From Sphingomonas sp. LY29 (GTDB taxonomy: Bacteria; Pseudomonadota; Alphaproteobacteria; Sphingomonadales; Sphingomonadaceae): DNA of 64,000 nt. Positions 8,648 through 19,439 of the stretch are shown in pieces; positions within the stretch are counted from its first letter, which is position 1; each line of letters opens with the position of its first letter. A model generated the notes under the pieces. The model was not told where the DNA came from. It was given only the letters and a program-made list of their open reading frames with translations, and searched no databases. Location: assembly GCF_035593985.1 (NCBI RefSeq), contig NZ_CP141587.1:1982001-2046000 (forward strand), written 5' to 3'. The position numbers were made by a program, and so were the translations under genes.

Positions 8648-10063
8648 ATGCGCCTGGGCGAGCTTACGGGCGGCCATCATGATTCCGAGGTCACCGGCTT
8701 TGCGCTCGACCATCGCCAGGTCGTCGCGGGCAATGTGTTCGGCGCGTTTCGCGGCGCGCGCTTCAATGGCGAGGATTTCATTGCCGAGGCGGTGAAGCGC
8801 GGCGCGATCGCGGTCGTCGCGCGCCCCGAAGCGGACGTCGCCAATGCCGTGCACTTGGCCGATGCCGAGCCGCGTCGCTTGTTTGCCAACCTAGCTGCGC
8901 GCTTCTTCGCGCCCTATCCAGACACGATCGTCGCGGTGACCGGGACCAACGGCAAGACCTCGACGGTCGAGATGACCCGGCAATTGTGGCGGATGGCGGG
9001 ACATCGGTCGGCGTCGATCGGGACGCTGGGCGTGACGACGGCCGACGAGCAGGTGTCGACCGGACTGACCAGCCCCGACATCGTCACCTTCCTCAACAAC
9101 ATGTCGGGGATGCGGACGCTCGGCATCAGCCACGTCGCGTATGAGGCGTCGAGCCATGGCCTCGACCAGTATCGCGTCGAGGGCGTGCGGTTACGCGCGG
9201 CGGCGTTCACCAACTTCAGCCGCGACCACCTCGATTACCATGCCGACATGGACGAATATTTCGCCGCCAAGATGCGCTTGTTCGACGAGGTGGTCGAGGA
9301 TGGCGGCACGGCGGTAGTGTGGACTGGCGATCCACGATCGGCCGACGTGGTCGAGAGCGCGACGCGGCGCGGGCTGACGCTGCTGACCGTCGGGCCGGGC
9401 GCCGATGGGATCGAGCTGAAGGCGCGATCGTCGACTCCGCTGGGGCAGGTGCTGACGCTGGGTCATGACGGGCGCGAGTATCGATTGGTGTTGCCGCTGA
9501 TCGGGGCGTATCAGGCGGCGAACGTACTGGTAGCGGCGGGGTTGGTGCTGGCGACGAGTGGTGCGTGGGATGCGACGCTGGCGGGAATGGGACGACTTGC
9601 GCCGGTACGCGGACGATTGGAGCGCGCGGTGATTTCGCGGACGGGCGCGCCGGTCTATGTCGACTATGCGCACACGCCCGACGCGGTTCAGGCAGCGATC
9701 GAGGCGCTTCGCCCGCATGTGGAGGGACGGTTGATCACGGTGCTTGGCGCCGGGGGCGACCGCGACGAGGGCAAGCGCGCGCCGATGGGCGAGGTCGCCG
9801 GGCGGCTGAGCGACGTGGTGATCGTCACCGACGACAATCCGCGCAGCGAGGACCCCGCCGCGATCCGCAAGGAGGTGATGCAGGGCGCGCCGAATGCCAC
9901 CGAGATCGGCGACCGGCGCGAGGCGATTGCCGCCGCGATCGCGATGGCGGGCGCGGGGGATATCGTCCTGCTGGCAGGCAAGGGACATGAGCAGGGACAG
10001 ATTTTGAAGGACCAGGTGCTGCCATTCGACGATGTGACCGTGGCACGGGAATGTGCCTCGTGA
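8648..10063 (+). CDS. murE: UDP-MurNAc-L-Ala-D-Glu:meso-diaminopimelate ligase MurE
   Basis: The 471-aa Mur ligase adds the third residue of the stem peptide. The ATP-binding loop GTNGKTST begins at residue 99, and VAYEASSHGLDQYR and NFSRDHLDYH follow in the central domain. The DNPR motif at 396-399 is the one that selects meso-diaminopimelate, so the wall is predicted to be of the usual Gram-negative DAP type. It starts four bases after ftsI and its stop overlaps the murF start. Confidence 0.96.
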   Translation: MRLGELTGGHHDSEVTGFALDHRQVVAGNVFGAFRGARFNGEDFIAEAVKRGAIAVVARPEADVANAVHLADAEPRRLFANLAARFFAPYPDTIVAVTGTNGKTSTVEMTRQLWRMAGHRSASIGTLGVTTADEQVSTGLTSPDIVTFLNNMSGMRTLGISHVAYEASSHGLDQYRVEGVRLRAAAFTNFSRDHLDYHADMDEYFAAKMRLFDEVVEDGGTAVVWTGDPRSADVVESATRRGLTLLTVGPGADGIELKARSSTPLGQVLTLGHDGREYRLVLPLIGAYQAANVLVAAGLVLATSGAWDATLAGMGRLAPVRGRLERAVISRTGAPVYVDYAHTPDAVQAAIEALRPHVEGRLITVLGAGGDRDEGKRAPMGEVAGRLSDVVIVTDDNPRSEDPAAIRKEVMQGAPNATEIGDRREAIAAAIAMAGAGDIVLLAGKGHEQGQILKDQVLPFDDVTVARECAS

Positions 10064-11451
10064 GCGCGCTGTGGACCAGCGACGAGATCGTCGCGGCGAC
10101 TGGCGGAACTCTGCACGGCGATCCGTTCGAGGTGGTCGGCGTGACCTTCGACAGCCGCGAGGTCGAGACGGGGCATCTGTTCGTCGCGATGCCGGGGAGC
10201 GTCGCCGACGGCCATGACTTCGTCCAGCGCGCGTACGGCATGGGCGCGGTGGCGGCATTGGTGTCGCGCAGGGTCGACAGGACGCACATCCTAGTCGACG
10301 ATGTTGCCGAAGCGCTGACGCGACTGGCGATCGCGGCGCGCGCGCGGATAACCGGCAAGGTGATCGGGGTGACCGGGTCGGTCGGCAAGACCTCGACCAA
10401 GGAAGCGCTGGCGGTCGCGCTGGAGCGTGGCGCACCGGGGCGGGTGCACCGCTCGGTCAAGAGCTACAACAATCACACCGGGGTTCCGCTGAGCCTGGCG
10501 CGGATGCCGCGGACTAGCGAATATGCGGTGCTCGAAATGGGCATGAACCACGCCGGCGAGATTGCCGCGCTGACGCGGCTCGTGCGGCCGCATGTCGCGG
10601 TGGTGACCGCGCTGGCTTCGGCCCACATCGAGCATCTGGGATCGATGGAAGCGATCGCCGACGCAAAGGCGGAAATCTTCGAGGGGCTGGAGCCCGAGGG
10701 CGTCGCGATCATTCCCGACGACAGCGAATGGCGCGACCGGCTGGTCAGGGGCGCACGACGCTTTGCCGATCGCACTATCGGATTTGGCGGACCCGATGCC
10801 GACGTCGCCGCGCTTCATGCGGTGCGGTCCGAGGCGGGCGGAAGCCTGGTCACCGCGCGGCTGGTCGACAGCGAACTGACCTTCACCATCGCGCAGCGTG
10901 GCGACCACTGGGTGTCGAATGCGCTGGCGGTGCTGGCCGCGGTCGAGGCGGCTGGCGCGGATGTCGCGTTGGCGGGATTGGCGCTGGCCGACATGGGCGG
11001 GCTAAAGGGTCGCGGCGAGCGGCATCGCCTGCCGGTCGGCGAGGGGCATTTCCTGCTGATCGACGAAAGCTACAACGCCAATCCGGCGTCGATGGCGGCG
11101 ACGCTGCAGTCGCTCGGCGAGGAGCGCGACGTGACGCGGCGGATCGCGGTGCTCGGGCCGATGCGCGAACTCGGCGCCGAAGCCGATGCGATGCATGCGG
11201 CGCTGGCGCCGGCGGTGATCGCGGCGAAGGTCGACCAGTTGGTCCTGGTCGGCGGGGACATGCGGCCGCTGGAAGATGCGTTGGACGGTGACGTTATCGT
11301 CGACCGCGCCGAAGCGGCGGACGATGCGGCGCAGATCTTGGCGCGGATCGTCGAGCCGGGGGACGTGGTGCTGGTCAAGGCATCCAATTCGATCGGCCTT
11401 GCGCGGCTGGTCGAGCGAATGGCAGGGGGCCTCGCGACATGCTCTACGTGA
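10060..11451 (+). CDS. murF: UDP-MurNAc-tripeptide:D-Ala-D-Ala ligase MurF
   Basis: MurF (463 aa) adds the D-Ala-D-Ala dipeptide. The P-loop [12 protein letters not shown] and the following [21 protein letters not shown] and [11 protein letters not shown] motifs are specific to this ligase. I prefer the GTG at 10060, which overlaps the murE stop as GTGA like most junctions in this cluster. An in-frame ATG nine bases upstream (10051) is the alternative and would only add three residues. The 3' end overlaps mraY by 13 bases. Confidence 0.95.
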   Translation: MSALWTSDEIVAATGGTLHGDPFEVVGVTFDSREVETGHLFVAMPGSVADGHDFVQRAYGMGAVAALVSRRVDRTHILVDDVAEALTRLAIAARARITGKVIGVTGSVGKTSTKEALAVALERGAPGRVHRSVKSYNNHTGVPLSLARMPRTSEYAVLEMGMNHAGEIAALTRLVRPHVAVVTALASAHIEHLGSMEAIADAKAEIFEGLEPEGVAIIPDDSEWRDRLVRGARRFADRTIGFGGPDADVAALHAVRSEAGGSLVTARLVDSELTFTIAQRGDHWVSNALAVLAAVEAAGADVALAGLALADMGGLKGRGERHRLPVGEGHFLLIDESYNANPASMAATLQSLGEERDVTRRIAVLGPMRELGAEADAMHAALAPAVIAAKVDQLVLVGGDMRPLEDALDGDVIVDRAEAADDAAQILARIVEPGDVVLVKASNSIGLARLVERMAGGLATCST

Positions 11452-12509
11452 TCGCCGAACAGTTGGGCTTCCCCGGAATCCTCAACCTCATCCGCTACAT
11501 CAGCTTTCGCGCCGGCGCGGGCGCGGCGACCGCGCTGCTGATCGGGCTGCTGCTCGGCCCGGCGTTCATTCGCTGGCTTCGCGCCAAGCAGGGCAAGGGC
11601 CAGCCGATCCGCGCCGACGGTCCGCAGAGCCACCTCGCCAAGCGCGGAACGCCGACGATGGGCGGGCTGCTGATCCTGATTTCGGTGTTCGTATCGGTCC
11701 TGCTGTGGATGGACCTTGCCAACCCCTACGTCTGGGCGTGCCTGCTGGTGACGGCGGGCTTCGGGCTGATCGGTTTCCTCGACGATTATGACAAGGTGAA
11801 GAAGGCGCATCACGCCGGCCTTAGCGGCAAGATGCGGCTGTTCCTGGAATTCGCGATCGCGGGATTCGCGACGTGGCTGATGGTGCGGGAATCCGGCACG
11901 CAGCTTTACCTGCCGTTCGTGCAGGGGGCGGTGGTCGACCTTAGCTGGCTGTACGTCGCGTTCGGCGCGTTCGTGATCGTTGCGTTCGGCAATTCGGTAA
12001 ATTTGACCGATGGACTCGATGGGCTGGCGACGATGCCGGTGATCATCGCCGCGGTGGCATTCGTGCTGATCGCCTATCTGGTCGGCAACGCGCGCTACGC
12101 CGAATATCTGGGGATTCCGCACGTGCCGGGCGCGGGCGATTTGACCGTCCTGCTGCTGGCGATCGTCGGGGCGGGACTGGCGTTTCTGTGGTTCAATGCG
12201 CCGCCGGCGGCGGTGTTCATGGGCGATACCGGCAGCCTCGCGCTTGGCGGCGCGCTCGGCGCGGTCGCGGTGGCGACGCACCACGAATTCGTGCTGGCCG
12301 TGATTGGCGGGCTCTTCGTGGTCGAGGCGGTCAGCGTGATCGTCCAGGTCTTCTGGTTCAAGCGCTACGGCAAGCGCATCTTCAAGATGGCGCCGATCCA
12401 CCATCACTTCGAGCATATGGGGTGGAGCGAGCCGACGGTCGTGATCCGATTCTGGATCATCAGCTTCATCCTCGCACTGGCGGGGCTGTCGACGCTGAAG
12501 CTGCGGTGA
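11439..12509 (+). CDS. mraY: Phospho-N-acetylmuramoyl-pentapeptide-transferase MraY
   Basis: MraY (356 aa) is the polytopic membrane enzyme that makes lipid I from UDP-MurNAc-pentapeptide and undecaprenyl phosphate. It shows about ten hydrophobic helices and the catalytic loops [32 protein letters not shown] and the HHHFEHMGW loop near the C-terminus. The start at 11439 lies inside the end of murF; the stop overlaps murD as GTGA. Confidence 0.97.
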   Translation: MLYVIAEQLGFPGILNLIRYISFRAGAGAATALLIGLLLGPAFIRWLRAKQGKGQPIRADGPQSHLAKRGTPTMGGLLILISVFVSVLLWMDLANPYVWACLLVTAGFGLIGFLDDYDKVKKAHHAGLSGKMRLFLEFAIAGFATWLMVRESGTQLYLPFVQGAVVDLSWLYVAFGAFVIVAFGNSVNLTDGLDGLATMPVIIAAVAFVLIAYLVGNARYAEYLGIPHVPGAGDLTVLLLAIVGAGLAFLWFNAPPAAVFMGDTGSLALGGALGAVAVATHHEFVLAVIGGLFVVEAVSVIVQVFWFKRYGKRIFKMAPIHHHFEHMGWSEPTVVIRFWIISFILALAGLSTLKLR

Positions 12510-13816
12510 TCACGGCCAAGGCCTTCGCCGACCACCATTATGCAGTCCTTGGCCTCGCGCGCAGCGGGCTGGCGACGGTCGAGGCGCTGCTGGCGAGCGG
12601 GGCGCGAGTGACCGCATGGGACGACCGAGAGGAAGCGCGCGCGCAAGTGCCAGCCGCTGTTCAGATCGAGGATTTCGTCGGCGGCAACCTGTCGCGGTTC
12701 GACAGTATCGTCGTGACGCCGGGGCTGCCGCTCAACCGCCACCCGATCGCGGCGGCGGCGAAGGCGGCGGGGGTCGAAATCATCGGCGACATCGAACTGT
12801 TCTCCCGCGCGCGGCCCGAGCTTCCGCCGCACAAGGTGGTTGGGATTACCGGCACCAACGGCAAGTCGACGACGACCGCGCTGGTGCACCACATTCTCAA
12901 GACCGCGGGCGTGCCGACGACGATGGGCGGGAACATCGGCCTGCCGATCCTGAGCCAGGACCCGCTACCCGAAGGCGGGGTCTATGTGCTCGAACTGTCG
13001 AGCTACCAGATAGACCTCACCAAGAGCCTCGATTGCGACGTGGCGGTGCTGCTCAACATCACGCCCGACCATCTCGACCGGTATGAGAGTTTCGAGGCGT
13101 ATGCGGCGTCGAAAGCGCGGTTGTTCGAGATGTCCCGCAAGGGAGTGCTCATTACAACCGAACCAGATTACGAAATCGGCATGCTGCAAGGCCTGCAATC
13201 GCAAATTCGTCAGACGTTAGGCGCAGTGGTCGCTGAAGCGGCGCCCTACTTCCGGCCGCTTGAACTCTCGATCCGCCAATCGGGATGGCCCTCGCTGCAA
13301 GGACCGCACAACCTGCAAAACGCTATCAACGCCTACCTCGTCTGCGATGATTTGCTTCTCGACGACGAGCAAATTGAGGAAGGCCTCCGCACCTACCCTG
13401 GCCTCCCCCACCGCATGGAGCGCATCCGCGATCGCGATGGCGTTCTCTTCGTCAACGACAGCAAGGCGACCAATGCCGAGGCCGCCGCGCCGGCGCTGGC
13501 GGCTTATCCGCGCGTGCGGTGGATCGTGGGCGGGCAGGCCAAGGCCGAAACGCTGGGCGATACCGCCACCCATATTGGCCATGTCGTCGCCGCCTACACG
13601 ATCGGCGAGGCGGGGCCGATGTTCGCGCGGTTGCTGCGCGAGGCTGGCGCCCAAGTCATTGAGTGCGAAACGCTTGAAAATGCGGTGAATCGCGCCGCGA
13701 AGGATTCACAAGCGGGGGAGACTGTCCTACTCTCCCCGGCAAGCGCGTCGTTCGACCAGTTCAAGGACTTCGAGGCGCGGGGGGACCGGTTCCGGGAACT
13801 GGTGGAGGGGCTATGA
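12506..13816 (+). CDS. murD: UDP-MurNAc-L-alanine:D-glutamate ligase MurD
   Basis: MurD (436 aa) adds D-Glu to UDP-MurNAc-L-Ala. A Rossmann N-terminal domain ([12 protein letters not shown]) is followed by the ATP loop GTNGKSTTT from residue 116, [13 protein letters not shown] and [13 protein letters not shown], then [13 protein letters not shown]. The GTG at 12506 overlaps the mraY stop. The stretch from about 13130 to 13430 uses codons differently from the rest: seven of eight Gln codons there are CAA, whereas CAG dominates around it, and the protein is poorly conserved there. Recombination or relaxed constraint could explain this. The gene is intact. Confidence 0.95.
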   Translation: MITAKAFADHHYAVLGLARSGLATVEALLASGARVTAWDDREEARAQVPAAVQIEDFVGGNLSRFDSIVVTPGLPLNRHPIAAAAKAAGVEIIGDIELFSRARPELPPHKVVGITGTNGKSTTTALVHHILKTAGVPTTMGGNIGLPILSQDPLPEGGVYVLELSSYQIDLTKSLDCDVAVLLNITPDHLDRYESFEAYAASKARLFEMSRKGVLITTEPDYEIGMLQGLQSQIRQTLGAVVAEAAPYFRPLELSIRQSGWPSLQGPHNLQNAINAYLVCDDLLLDDEQIEEGLRTYPGLPHRMERIRDRDGVLFVNDSKATNAEAAAPALAAYPRVRWIVGGQAKAETLGDTATHIGHVVAAYTIGEAGPMFARLLREAGAQVIECETLENAVNRAAKDSQAGETVLLSPASASFDQFKDFEARGDRFRELVEGL

Positions 13817-15039
13817 ACACGACGACCATCGGGACGCGGATCAAGGCGAGCGCCGCCATGGTCGATCCGTCGCGCTACGGCCGCTCCGACCGGTCGGCGG
13901 TAGGGCGCTGGTTCTGGGAAATCGACCGGGTGCTGCTGCTGCTGCTCGCGGTGCTGATCGGCGCCGGGCTGATCGCGGTCGCCGCCGCGTCGCCTGCTGC
14001 GGCGCAGCGCTATTCGGGCGGGTCGGTCCGCATCAATGAGCTGTTCTTCTTCTATCGTCAGATCATGTGGATTGCGGTGTCGCTTCCGGTGATGATCCTG
14101 GTGTCGATGATGCCGCGCGAGCGGGCGCGGCGCTTCTCGCTTGGCGGGGCTGCAATCTTCCTGGTGCTGCTGGCGGTGGTGCCGTTCATCGGCGCGGAAA
14201 AGAACGGTGCGGTCCGCTGGATCGAGCTTGGCGTCGGCCAGCTGCAGCCGTCGGAGTTTTTGAAGCCCTTCTTCGTCGTCGCGCTGGCGTGGCTGCTGTC
14301 GCTGAAGGAAAAGGAAAAGGGGCTGCCGGTGTTCCTGCTGTCGGGCGGGCTGCTCGGCTTCGTTGCGGTGTGCCTGATGCTCCAGCCCGACTTCGGGTCG
14401 ACGATCATCTTCGGCTGCGTGTGGATCGCGATGCTGGCGCTGGCAGGGCTCAACCTGCGGATCCTCGGCGCGCTCGGCGCGGCGGGGCTGGTCGCGGTGG
14501 TGCTCGCCTACTTCTTCTATGACGTGGCGCAGGTCCGCATCGACGGTTTCCTGTTCGGCGAGGGCGACAATTTCCAGGTGCAGAACGCGATGCGGACGCT
14601 GACCGCGGGCGGACTATTCGGGATGGGGCCGGGTGGCGGCACGCGCAAGTTTGGGCTGCCCGAGCCGCACACCGACTATATTTTCTCGGTCATTGGCGAG
14701 GAATTCGGGCTCATCGCCTGCCTTGCCATCGCGCTGCTCTACATGGGCATCGTGGCGCGAGTGCTGATCAAGCTGCTCGACGAGGAATCGTCGTTCGCGA
14801 TCCTGGCGGCGGCGGGCCTCGCGATCCAGTTCGGGCTGCAGGCGCTGATCAACATGGCGGTCAACGTCCAGATCGCGCCGTCGAAGGGCATGACGCTGCC
14901 GTTCGTTTCCTATGGCGGAAGCTCGATGCTGGCGCTGTCGATCGCGATGGGATTGCTGCTCGCCTTCACGCGCCGAAATCCGTATCTGACCCGCTCGCCC
15001 TATGTCGTGAAATGGGGCGGGGAGAGCATCAAGGCATGA
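13813..15039 (+). CDS. ftsW: Septal peptidoglycan polymerase FtsW
   Basis: The 408-aa SEDS-family glycosyltransferase works with FtsI to polymerise septal peptidoglycan. A cytoplasmic N-terminal stretch of about 45 residues precedes roughly ten transmembrane helices. Family signatures are GAVRWIELGVGQLQPSEFLK, PHTDYIFSVIGEEFGL and the C-terminal KGMTLPFVSYGGSSM. The ATG overlaps the murD stop, and the stop overlaps the murG ATG. Confidence 0.96.
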   Translation: MNTTTIGTRIKASAAMVDPSRYGRSDRSAVGRWFWEIDRVLLLLLAVLIGAGLIAVAAASPAAAQRYSGGSVRINELFFFYRQIMWIAVSLPVMILVSMMPRERARRFSLGGAAIFLVLLAVVPFIGAEKNGAVRWIELGVGQLQPSEFLKPFFVVALAWLLSLKEKEKGLPVFLLSGGLLGFVAVCLMLQPDFGSTIIFGCVWIAMLALAGLNLRILGALGAAGLVAVVLAYFFYDVAQVRIDGFLFGEGDNFQVQNAMRTLTAGGLFGMGPGGGTRKFGLPEPHTDYIFSVIGEEFGLIACLAIALLYMGIVARVLIKLLDEESSFAILAAAGLAIQFGLQALINMAVNVQIAPSKGMTLPFVSYGGSSMLALSIAMGLLLAFTRRNPYLTRSPYVVKWGGESIKA

Positions 15040-16196
15040 ACATCGTCCTCGCCGCCGGAGGAACCGGCGGGCACATGGTTCCCGCGCACGCGCTGGCCGC
15101 GGAGCTGAAGGCGCGCGGGCATGGGGTGATGCTGGTCACCGACGATCGCGGCACGCGCTTTCCCGGACTGTTCAAGGACGTCCCGACGCATATCCTGCCC
15201 GCCGGGCGGCTCGGCGGCGGGCCGATCGGCATGTTGAAGGCGGTGCGGTCGGTGCTTGCCGGGCGGCGCGCGGCCAAGGCACTGTATCGTCAGCATCGGC
15301 CCGACGCGGTGGTCGGCTTCGGCGGCTATCCGGCCTTCCCCGCGCTTCTGGCGGCGAGCGCGGCGGGGGTGCCGACGATCCTTCACGAACAGAATGCGGT
15401 GCTGGGTCGGGTCAACCGCTGGCTGTCGGGCGACGCACGCGCGATCGCGACGGCTTATCCCAACATCGAGCGACTGAAGCGGTCGCATCGGTCGAAGGTC
15501 GTGCTGGTCGGCAATCCGGTGCGCGAAAATGTCGCGCGGCTGGGGACGATGCCGTTCCCCGACTATGACGACACCGCGCCGTTGAAGCTGCTCATCACCG
15601 GCGGAAGCCAGGGGGCGAGCATCCTTGGCAAGGTCGTGCCCGAGGGGCTGGGCCTGTTGCCGCCGTCGCTGCGCCACCGGTTGCAGGTCGTGCAGCAATG
15701 CCGCGCCGACGATATCGAGACGACCCGCGGGCGTTATGCCGCGCTGTCGATCCCGGCCGAGCTGTCGACCTATATCGAGGACATGCCCGCGCAGATCGCC
15801 GAAGCGCATCTGGTCATTGCGCGTGCCGGGGCATCGACCATCGCCGAACTGACCGCGGCGGGGCGCCCGGCGATCCTGATCCCGCTGCCGAGCGCGACCG
15901 ACGATCATCAGACCGTCAACGCGCGCGAAATGGCGGCGTCGGGCGGGGCGCGGATGATCGCGCAGAGCGAGTTTACGCCCGAAGTGCTTGCGGCACAGAT
16001 CGAGGCGATCGCAGGCGACGCGCAGGCACTGTCCAACGCGGCGATGCGATCGCTGTCGGTCGGGCGCCCACATGCGACGCGCGACCTTGCCGATCTGGTC
16101 GAACGGATCGCAGGCGGCGACGCGCCCGTGCTTGTTGGACCGGCGACGACGGCCGAGACGCCGAAGATGGCGCTGGCGACCGGAGCGCCGGCATGA
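15036..16196 (+). CDS. murG: UDP-GlcNAc:lipid I N-acetylglucosaminyltransferase MurG
   Basis: MurG (386 aa) converts lipid I to lipid II on the inner face of the membrane. The N-terminal loop [40 protein letters not shown], the [12 protein letters not shown] loop and [16 protein letters not shown] are characteristic of GT28 MurG. The start at 15036 (MNIVLAAGG) overlaps the ftsW stop; an upstream ATG at 15012 would add residues not seen in the family. The Ala/Thr-rich C-terminal 20 residues look like a species-specific tail. Confidence 0.96.
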   Translation: MNIVLAAGGTGGHMVPAHALAAELKARGHGVMLVTDDRGTRFPGLFKDVPTHILPAGRLGGGPIGMLKAVRSVLAGRRAAKALYRQHRPDAVVGFGGYPAFPALLAASAAGVPTILHEQNAVLGRVNRWLSGDARAIATAYPNIERLKRSHRSKVVLVGNPVRENVARLGTMPFPDYDDTAPLKLLITGGSQGASILGKVVPEGLGLLPPSLRHRLQVVQQCRADDIETTRGRYAALSIPAELSTYIEDMPAQIAEAHLVIARAGASTIAELTAAGRPAILIPLPSATDDHQTVNAREMAASGGARMIAQSEFTPEVLAAQIEAIAGDAQALSNAAMRSLSVGRPHATRDLADLVERIAGGDAPVLVGPATTAETPKMALATGAPA

Positions 16197-17605
16197 AGGC
16201 GATGGGCACCGAAATCGGGACGATCCACTTCGTCGGGATCGGCGGCATCGGCATGTCCGGCATCGCCGAGGTGATGCATCATCTTGGTTATGCGGTGCAG
16301 GGGTCCGACCAGAACGACGGCTATGCGGTCGAAGGCTTGCGCAAGGCGGGGATCCCGGTCGCGATCGGGCACCATGCCGACAATCTGGGCGATGCGCGCG
16401 TCGTGGTCTGCTCGACCGCGATCAGTCGCGGCAATCCCGAAGTCGAGGCGGCGATCGAGCGGCGCCTGCCGTTGGTGCGCCGGGCGGAGATGCTGGCCGA
16501 GCTGATGCGGATGCAGTCGACCGTCGCGGTCGCGGGAACGCACGGCAAGACGACGACCACCTCGATGATCGCGGCGATGCTCGATGCCGGCGGGATCGAT
16601 CCGACTGTGATCAACGGCGGCGTCATCAACGCCTATGGATCGAACGCGCGGCTGGGAAAGTCCGACTGGATGGTGGTCGAGGCCGACGAAAGCGACGGCA
16701 GCTTCCTTCGCCTCGACGGGACGATCGCGGTGGTGACCAACATCGATCCCGAGCACCTCGACCATTATGGCGGCTTCGACCAGGTGAAGGACGCCTTCGT
16801 CGAATTCGTCGAGAATGTGCCTTTCTACGGGCTCGCAGTGATGTGCGTGGACCATCCCGAAGTGCAGAACATCCTGAGCCGGATCCGCGATCGGCGAGTG
16901 ATGACCTATGGCACCTCGGCGCTGGCCGACCTTCGCGCGGAGAACATCATGCCGGAGAATGGCGGGACGCGGTTCGACGCGACCGTGCTGGAGCGCGACG
17001 GCAGCCGGCGGACGATCGAGGGCGTGTTCGTGCCGATGCCGGGGCGGCACAATGTGCTCAACGCGCTGGCGGCGATCGCGGTGGGCCTTGAGTTCAAGAT
17101 GGACGACGCGGTGATCGCGCGCGGGTTTGAGCGGTTCAGCGGCGTCAAGCGGCGCTTCACCCCGGTCGGCGACATCGACGGGGCGCGGGTGATCGACGAT
17201 TACGCGCATCATCCGGTGGAGATTCGCGCGGTGCTGTCGGCGGCGCGCGAAGCGGCCGAGGAACGCGTCATCGCGGTGGTGCAGCCGCACCGCTACACCC
17301 GCCTTCGCGACCTGATGGAAGACTTCCAGAACGCGTTCAACGACGCCGACGTGGTGTTCGTCGCACCGGTCTTTGCCGCCGGCGAGGAGCCGATCGAGGG
17401 GATCGACGCCGCCGCGTTGGCGGACGGTCTGCGCGCGCACGGGCATCGCATGGTCAAGCCGGTCGAGAATGCGAGCGACCTTGCCGCGAACCTGCGCGAC
17501 CTCGCCGGGCCGGGCGACCTGATCGTGTGCATGGGCGCGGGCGACATCACCAAGTGGGCAGCGGGCCTTGCCGACGGGATCGCGGCGGCGAGGGCGGCCA
17601 AGTGA
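16193..17605 (+). CDS. murC: UDP-N-acetylmuramate:L-alanine ligase MurC
   Basis: MurC (470 aa) attaches the first residue, L-Ala. It shows the [17 protein letters not shown]ossmann start, the ATP loop [10 protein letters not shown] from residue 115, [12 protein letters not shown] and [10 protein letters not shown], and [14 protein letters not shown] in the C-terminal domain. The ATG at 16193 overlaps the murG stop; the open frame upstream is shadow sequence. The stop overlaps murB as GTGA. Confidence 0.97.
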   Translation: MKAMGTEIGTIHFVGIGGIGMSGIAEVMHHLGYAVQGSDQNDGYAVEGLRKAGIPVAIGHHADNLGDARVVVCSTAISRGNPEVEAAIERRLPLVRRAEMLAELMRMQSTVAVAGTHGKTTTTSMIAAMLDAGGIDPTVINGGVINAYGSNARLGKSDWMVVEADESDGSFLRLDGTIAVVTNIDPEHLDHYGGFDQVKDAFVEFVENVPFYGLAVMCVDHPEVQNILSRIRDRRVMTYGTSALADLRAENIMPENGGTRFDATVLERDGSRRTIEGVFVPMPGRHNVLNALAAIAVGLEFKMDDAVIARGFERFSGVKRRFTPVGDIDGARVIDDYAHHPVEIRAVLSAAREAAEERVIAVVQPHRYTRLRDLMEDFQNAFNDADVVFVAPVFAAGEEPIEGIDAAALADGLRAHGHRMVKPVENASDLAANLRDLAGPGDLIVCMGAGDITKWAAGLADGIAAARAAK

Positions 17606-18501
17606 GCGTCGCGACGTTTCCGGCCGTTCGCGGCAAGCTGAAGGCAGGCGCGCCGTTGGCGCCGCTGGTGTGGTTCAAGTCGGGCGGGGCGGCCGAGCAA
17701 TTGTTCGAGCCCGCCGATCGCGACGACCTGGTGCAGTTCCTTCGCGACCTTGATCCGACCGTGCCGGTGATGGCGCTTGGCCTCGGTTCCAACATGATCG
17801 TTCGCGACGGCGGGGTGCCCGGCGTGGTGGTGCGGCTGGGTAAGGCGTTTGCGAAGGTCGAAGTGCTCGACGCAACTACGCTTCGCTGCGGCGGCGGGGC
17901 GAGCGGGATTTTGGTCTCCTCGACCGCGCGCGACGCCGGGATCGCAGGGGTCGAATTCCTCCGCTCGATCCCTGGCACGGTCGGCGGGTTCGTCCGGATG
18001 AACGGCGGCGCCTACGGCCGCGAGACCTGCGAGATATTGGTCGAGTGCGAGGTGGTGCTTCGGTCGGGCGAGGTGAGGACACTTGGCGTCGACGACCTTG
18101 GCTACACCTATCGCCACAGCGAATTGCCCGAGGGTGCAATCGTGGTGTCCGCGACCTTTCGCGGGGTTCCGGGCGAGCCGGCGGCGGTCCAGGCCGAGAT
18201 GGACCGCATCGCGGCGGCGCGAGAGGAAAGCCAGCCGCTGCGCAGCCGCACGGGCGGATCGACCTTCAAGAACCCGCTGCCGCACAAGGCGTGGCAGGTG
18301 ATCGACGCCGCGGGATGCCGCGGGCTGACGATCGGCGACGCGCAGGTGTCGGAGAAGCATTGCAACTTCCTGCTCAACCTTGGACAGGCAAGCAGCAGCG
18401 ATATCGAGGCGCTGGGCGAGGAAGTGCGGCGCCGGGTCAAGGCCGACAGCGGCGTCGACCTCGAATGGGAAATCCAGAGAATCGGAGTGGAAAAGCAGTG
18501 A
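17602..18501 (+). CDS. murB: UDP-N-acetylenolpyruvoylglucosamine reductase MurB
   Basis: This 299-aa FAD enzyme makes UDP-MurNAc by reducing the enolpyruvyl group with NADPH. FAD-binding motifs [13 protein letters not shown] and [18 protein letters not shown] are present, and the catalytic Ser lies in [21 protein letters not shown] follows. The short form without the extra Tyr loop indicates the type II group. The GTG start at 17602 overlaps the murC stop. Confidence 0.96.
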   Translation: MSVATFPAVRGKLKAGAPLAPLVWFKSGGAAEQLFEPADRDDLVQFLRDLDPTVPVMALGLGSNMIVRDGGVPGVVVRLGKAFAKVEVLDATTLRCGGGASGILVSSTARDAGIAGVEFLRSIPGTVGGFVRMNGGAYGRETCEILVECEVVLRSGEVRTLGVDDLGYTYRHSELPEGAIVVSATFRGVPGEPAAVQAEMDRIAAAREESQPLRSRTGGSTFKNPLPHKAWQVIDAAGCRGLTIGDAQVSEKHCNFLLNLGQASSSDIEALGEEVRRRVKADSGVDLEWEIQRIGVEKQ

Positions 18502-19439
18502 CCGGCAAGCTCAATCGCGATCTCACCATCGTCGTGCTGATGGGCGGCTGGTCGTCGGAACGACCGGTGTCGCTGATGAGCGGCGAAGGGATCGTCGCGG
18601 CGCTGAAGGAGCAGGGCTTCAGCAGCGTCGTCGGAGTCGACATGGACCGCAACGTCGCGTCGGTGTTGGCGGGCATTCGCCCCGACGTCGTGTTCAACGC
18701 GCTTCACGGCACGCCCGGCGAGGACGGCACGGTGCAGGGCATGCTCGACCTGATGCAGATTCCCTACACCCACTCGGGGCTGGAAACCTCGGTCATCGCG
18801 ATCGACAAGGAGCTGACCAAGCTGGTGCTCGTGCCCGGCGGAATTCGCATGCCCAAGGGCAAGATCGTCGAGAGCGCGTCGCTATACGAAGGCGACCCGA
18901 TGCCGCGTCCCTATGTGCTGAAGCCCATCAACGAGGGCAGCTCGGTCGGGGTGGCGATCGTCACCGACGACAGCAATTACGGGCACCCGATCAGTGCGAA
19001 AGCGGAAGGCCCGTGGCGGCATTTCGACCGGCTGCTGGCCGAACCGTTCATTCGCGGGCGTGAACTGACCGTGGCGGTGCTCGGCGACCAGGCGCTGTGC
19101 GTGACGGAGTTGGAGCCCAAAGCGGGCTTCTATGATTTCGACGCCAAATATACCGATGGCATGACGACCCACATCTGCCCGGCGCAGATCCCCGTGCCGA
19201 TCGCCGAGGCAATGATGGCGATGGCGTTGAAGGCGCACCGGTTGTTGAAGTGCAAAGGCGCGTCGCGCTCCGACTTCCGCTGGGACGACGAGCAAGGTGA
19301 GGCGGGTATCTATCTGCTGGAGGTCAACACCCAGCCGGGAATGACTCCGCTGAGCCTGGTGCCCGAGCAGGCCAAGCAGCAGGGCATCGGCTACGGCGAA
19401 CTGGTCGAACGGATTATCGCCGAGGCGCTGCAGGGATGA
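18498..19439 (+). CDS. ddl: D-alanine:D-alanine ligase
   Basis: The 313-aa ATP-grasp enzyme makes the D-Ala-D-Ala dipeptide used by MurF. Signatures are MGGWSSERPVSLMSG, ALHGTPGEDGTVQGML, KPINEGSSVGV and, near the end, EVNTQPGMTPLSLVPEQA. GTG 18498 overlaps the murB stop and gives the standard DdlB length. The stop overlaps the ftsQ ATG. Confidence 0.96.
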   Translation: MTGKLNRDLTIVVLMGGWSSERPVSLMSGEGIVAALKEQGFSSVVGVDMDRNVASVLAGIRPDVVFNALHGTPGEDGTVQGMLDLMQIPYTHSGLETSVIAIDKELTKLVLVPGGIRMPKGKIVESASLYEGDPMPRPYVLKPINEGSSVGVAIVTDDSNYGHPISAKAEGPWRHFDRLLAEPFIRGRELTVAVLGDQALCVTELEPKAGFYDFDAKYTDGMTTHICPAQIPVPIAEAMMAMALKAHRLLKCKGASRSDFRWDDEQGEAGIYLLEVNTQPGMTPLSLVPEQAKQQGIGYGELVERIIAEALQG

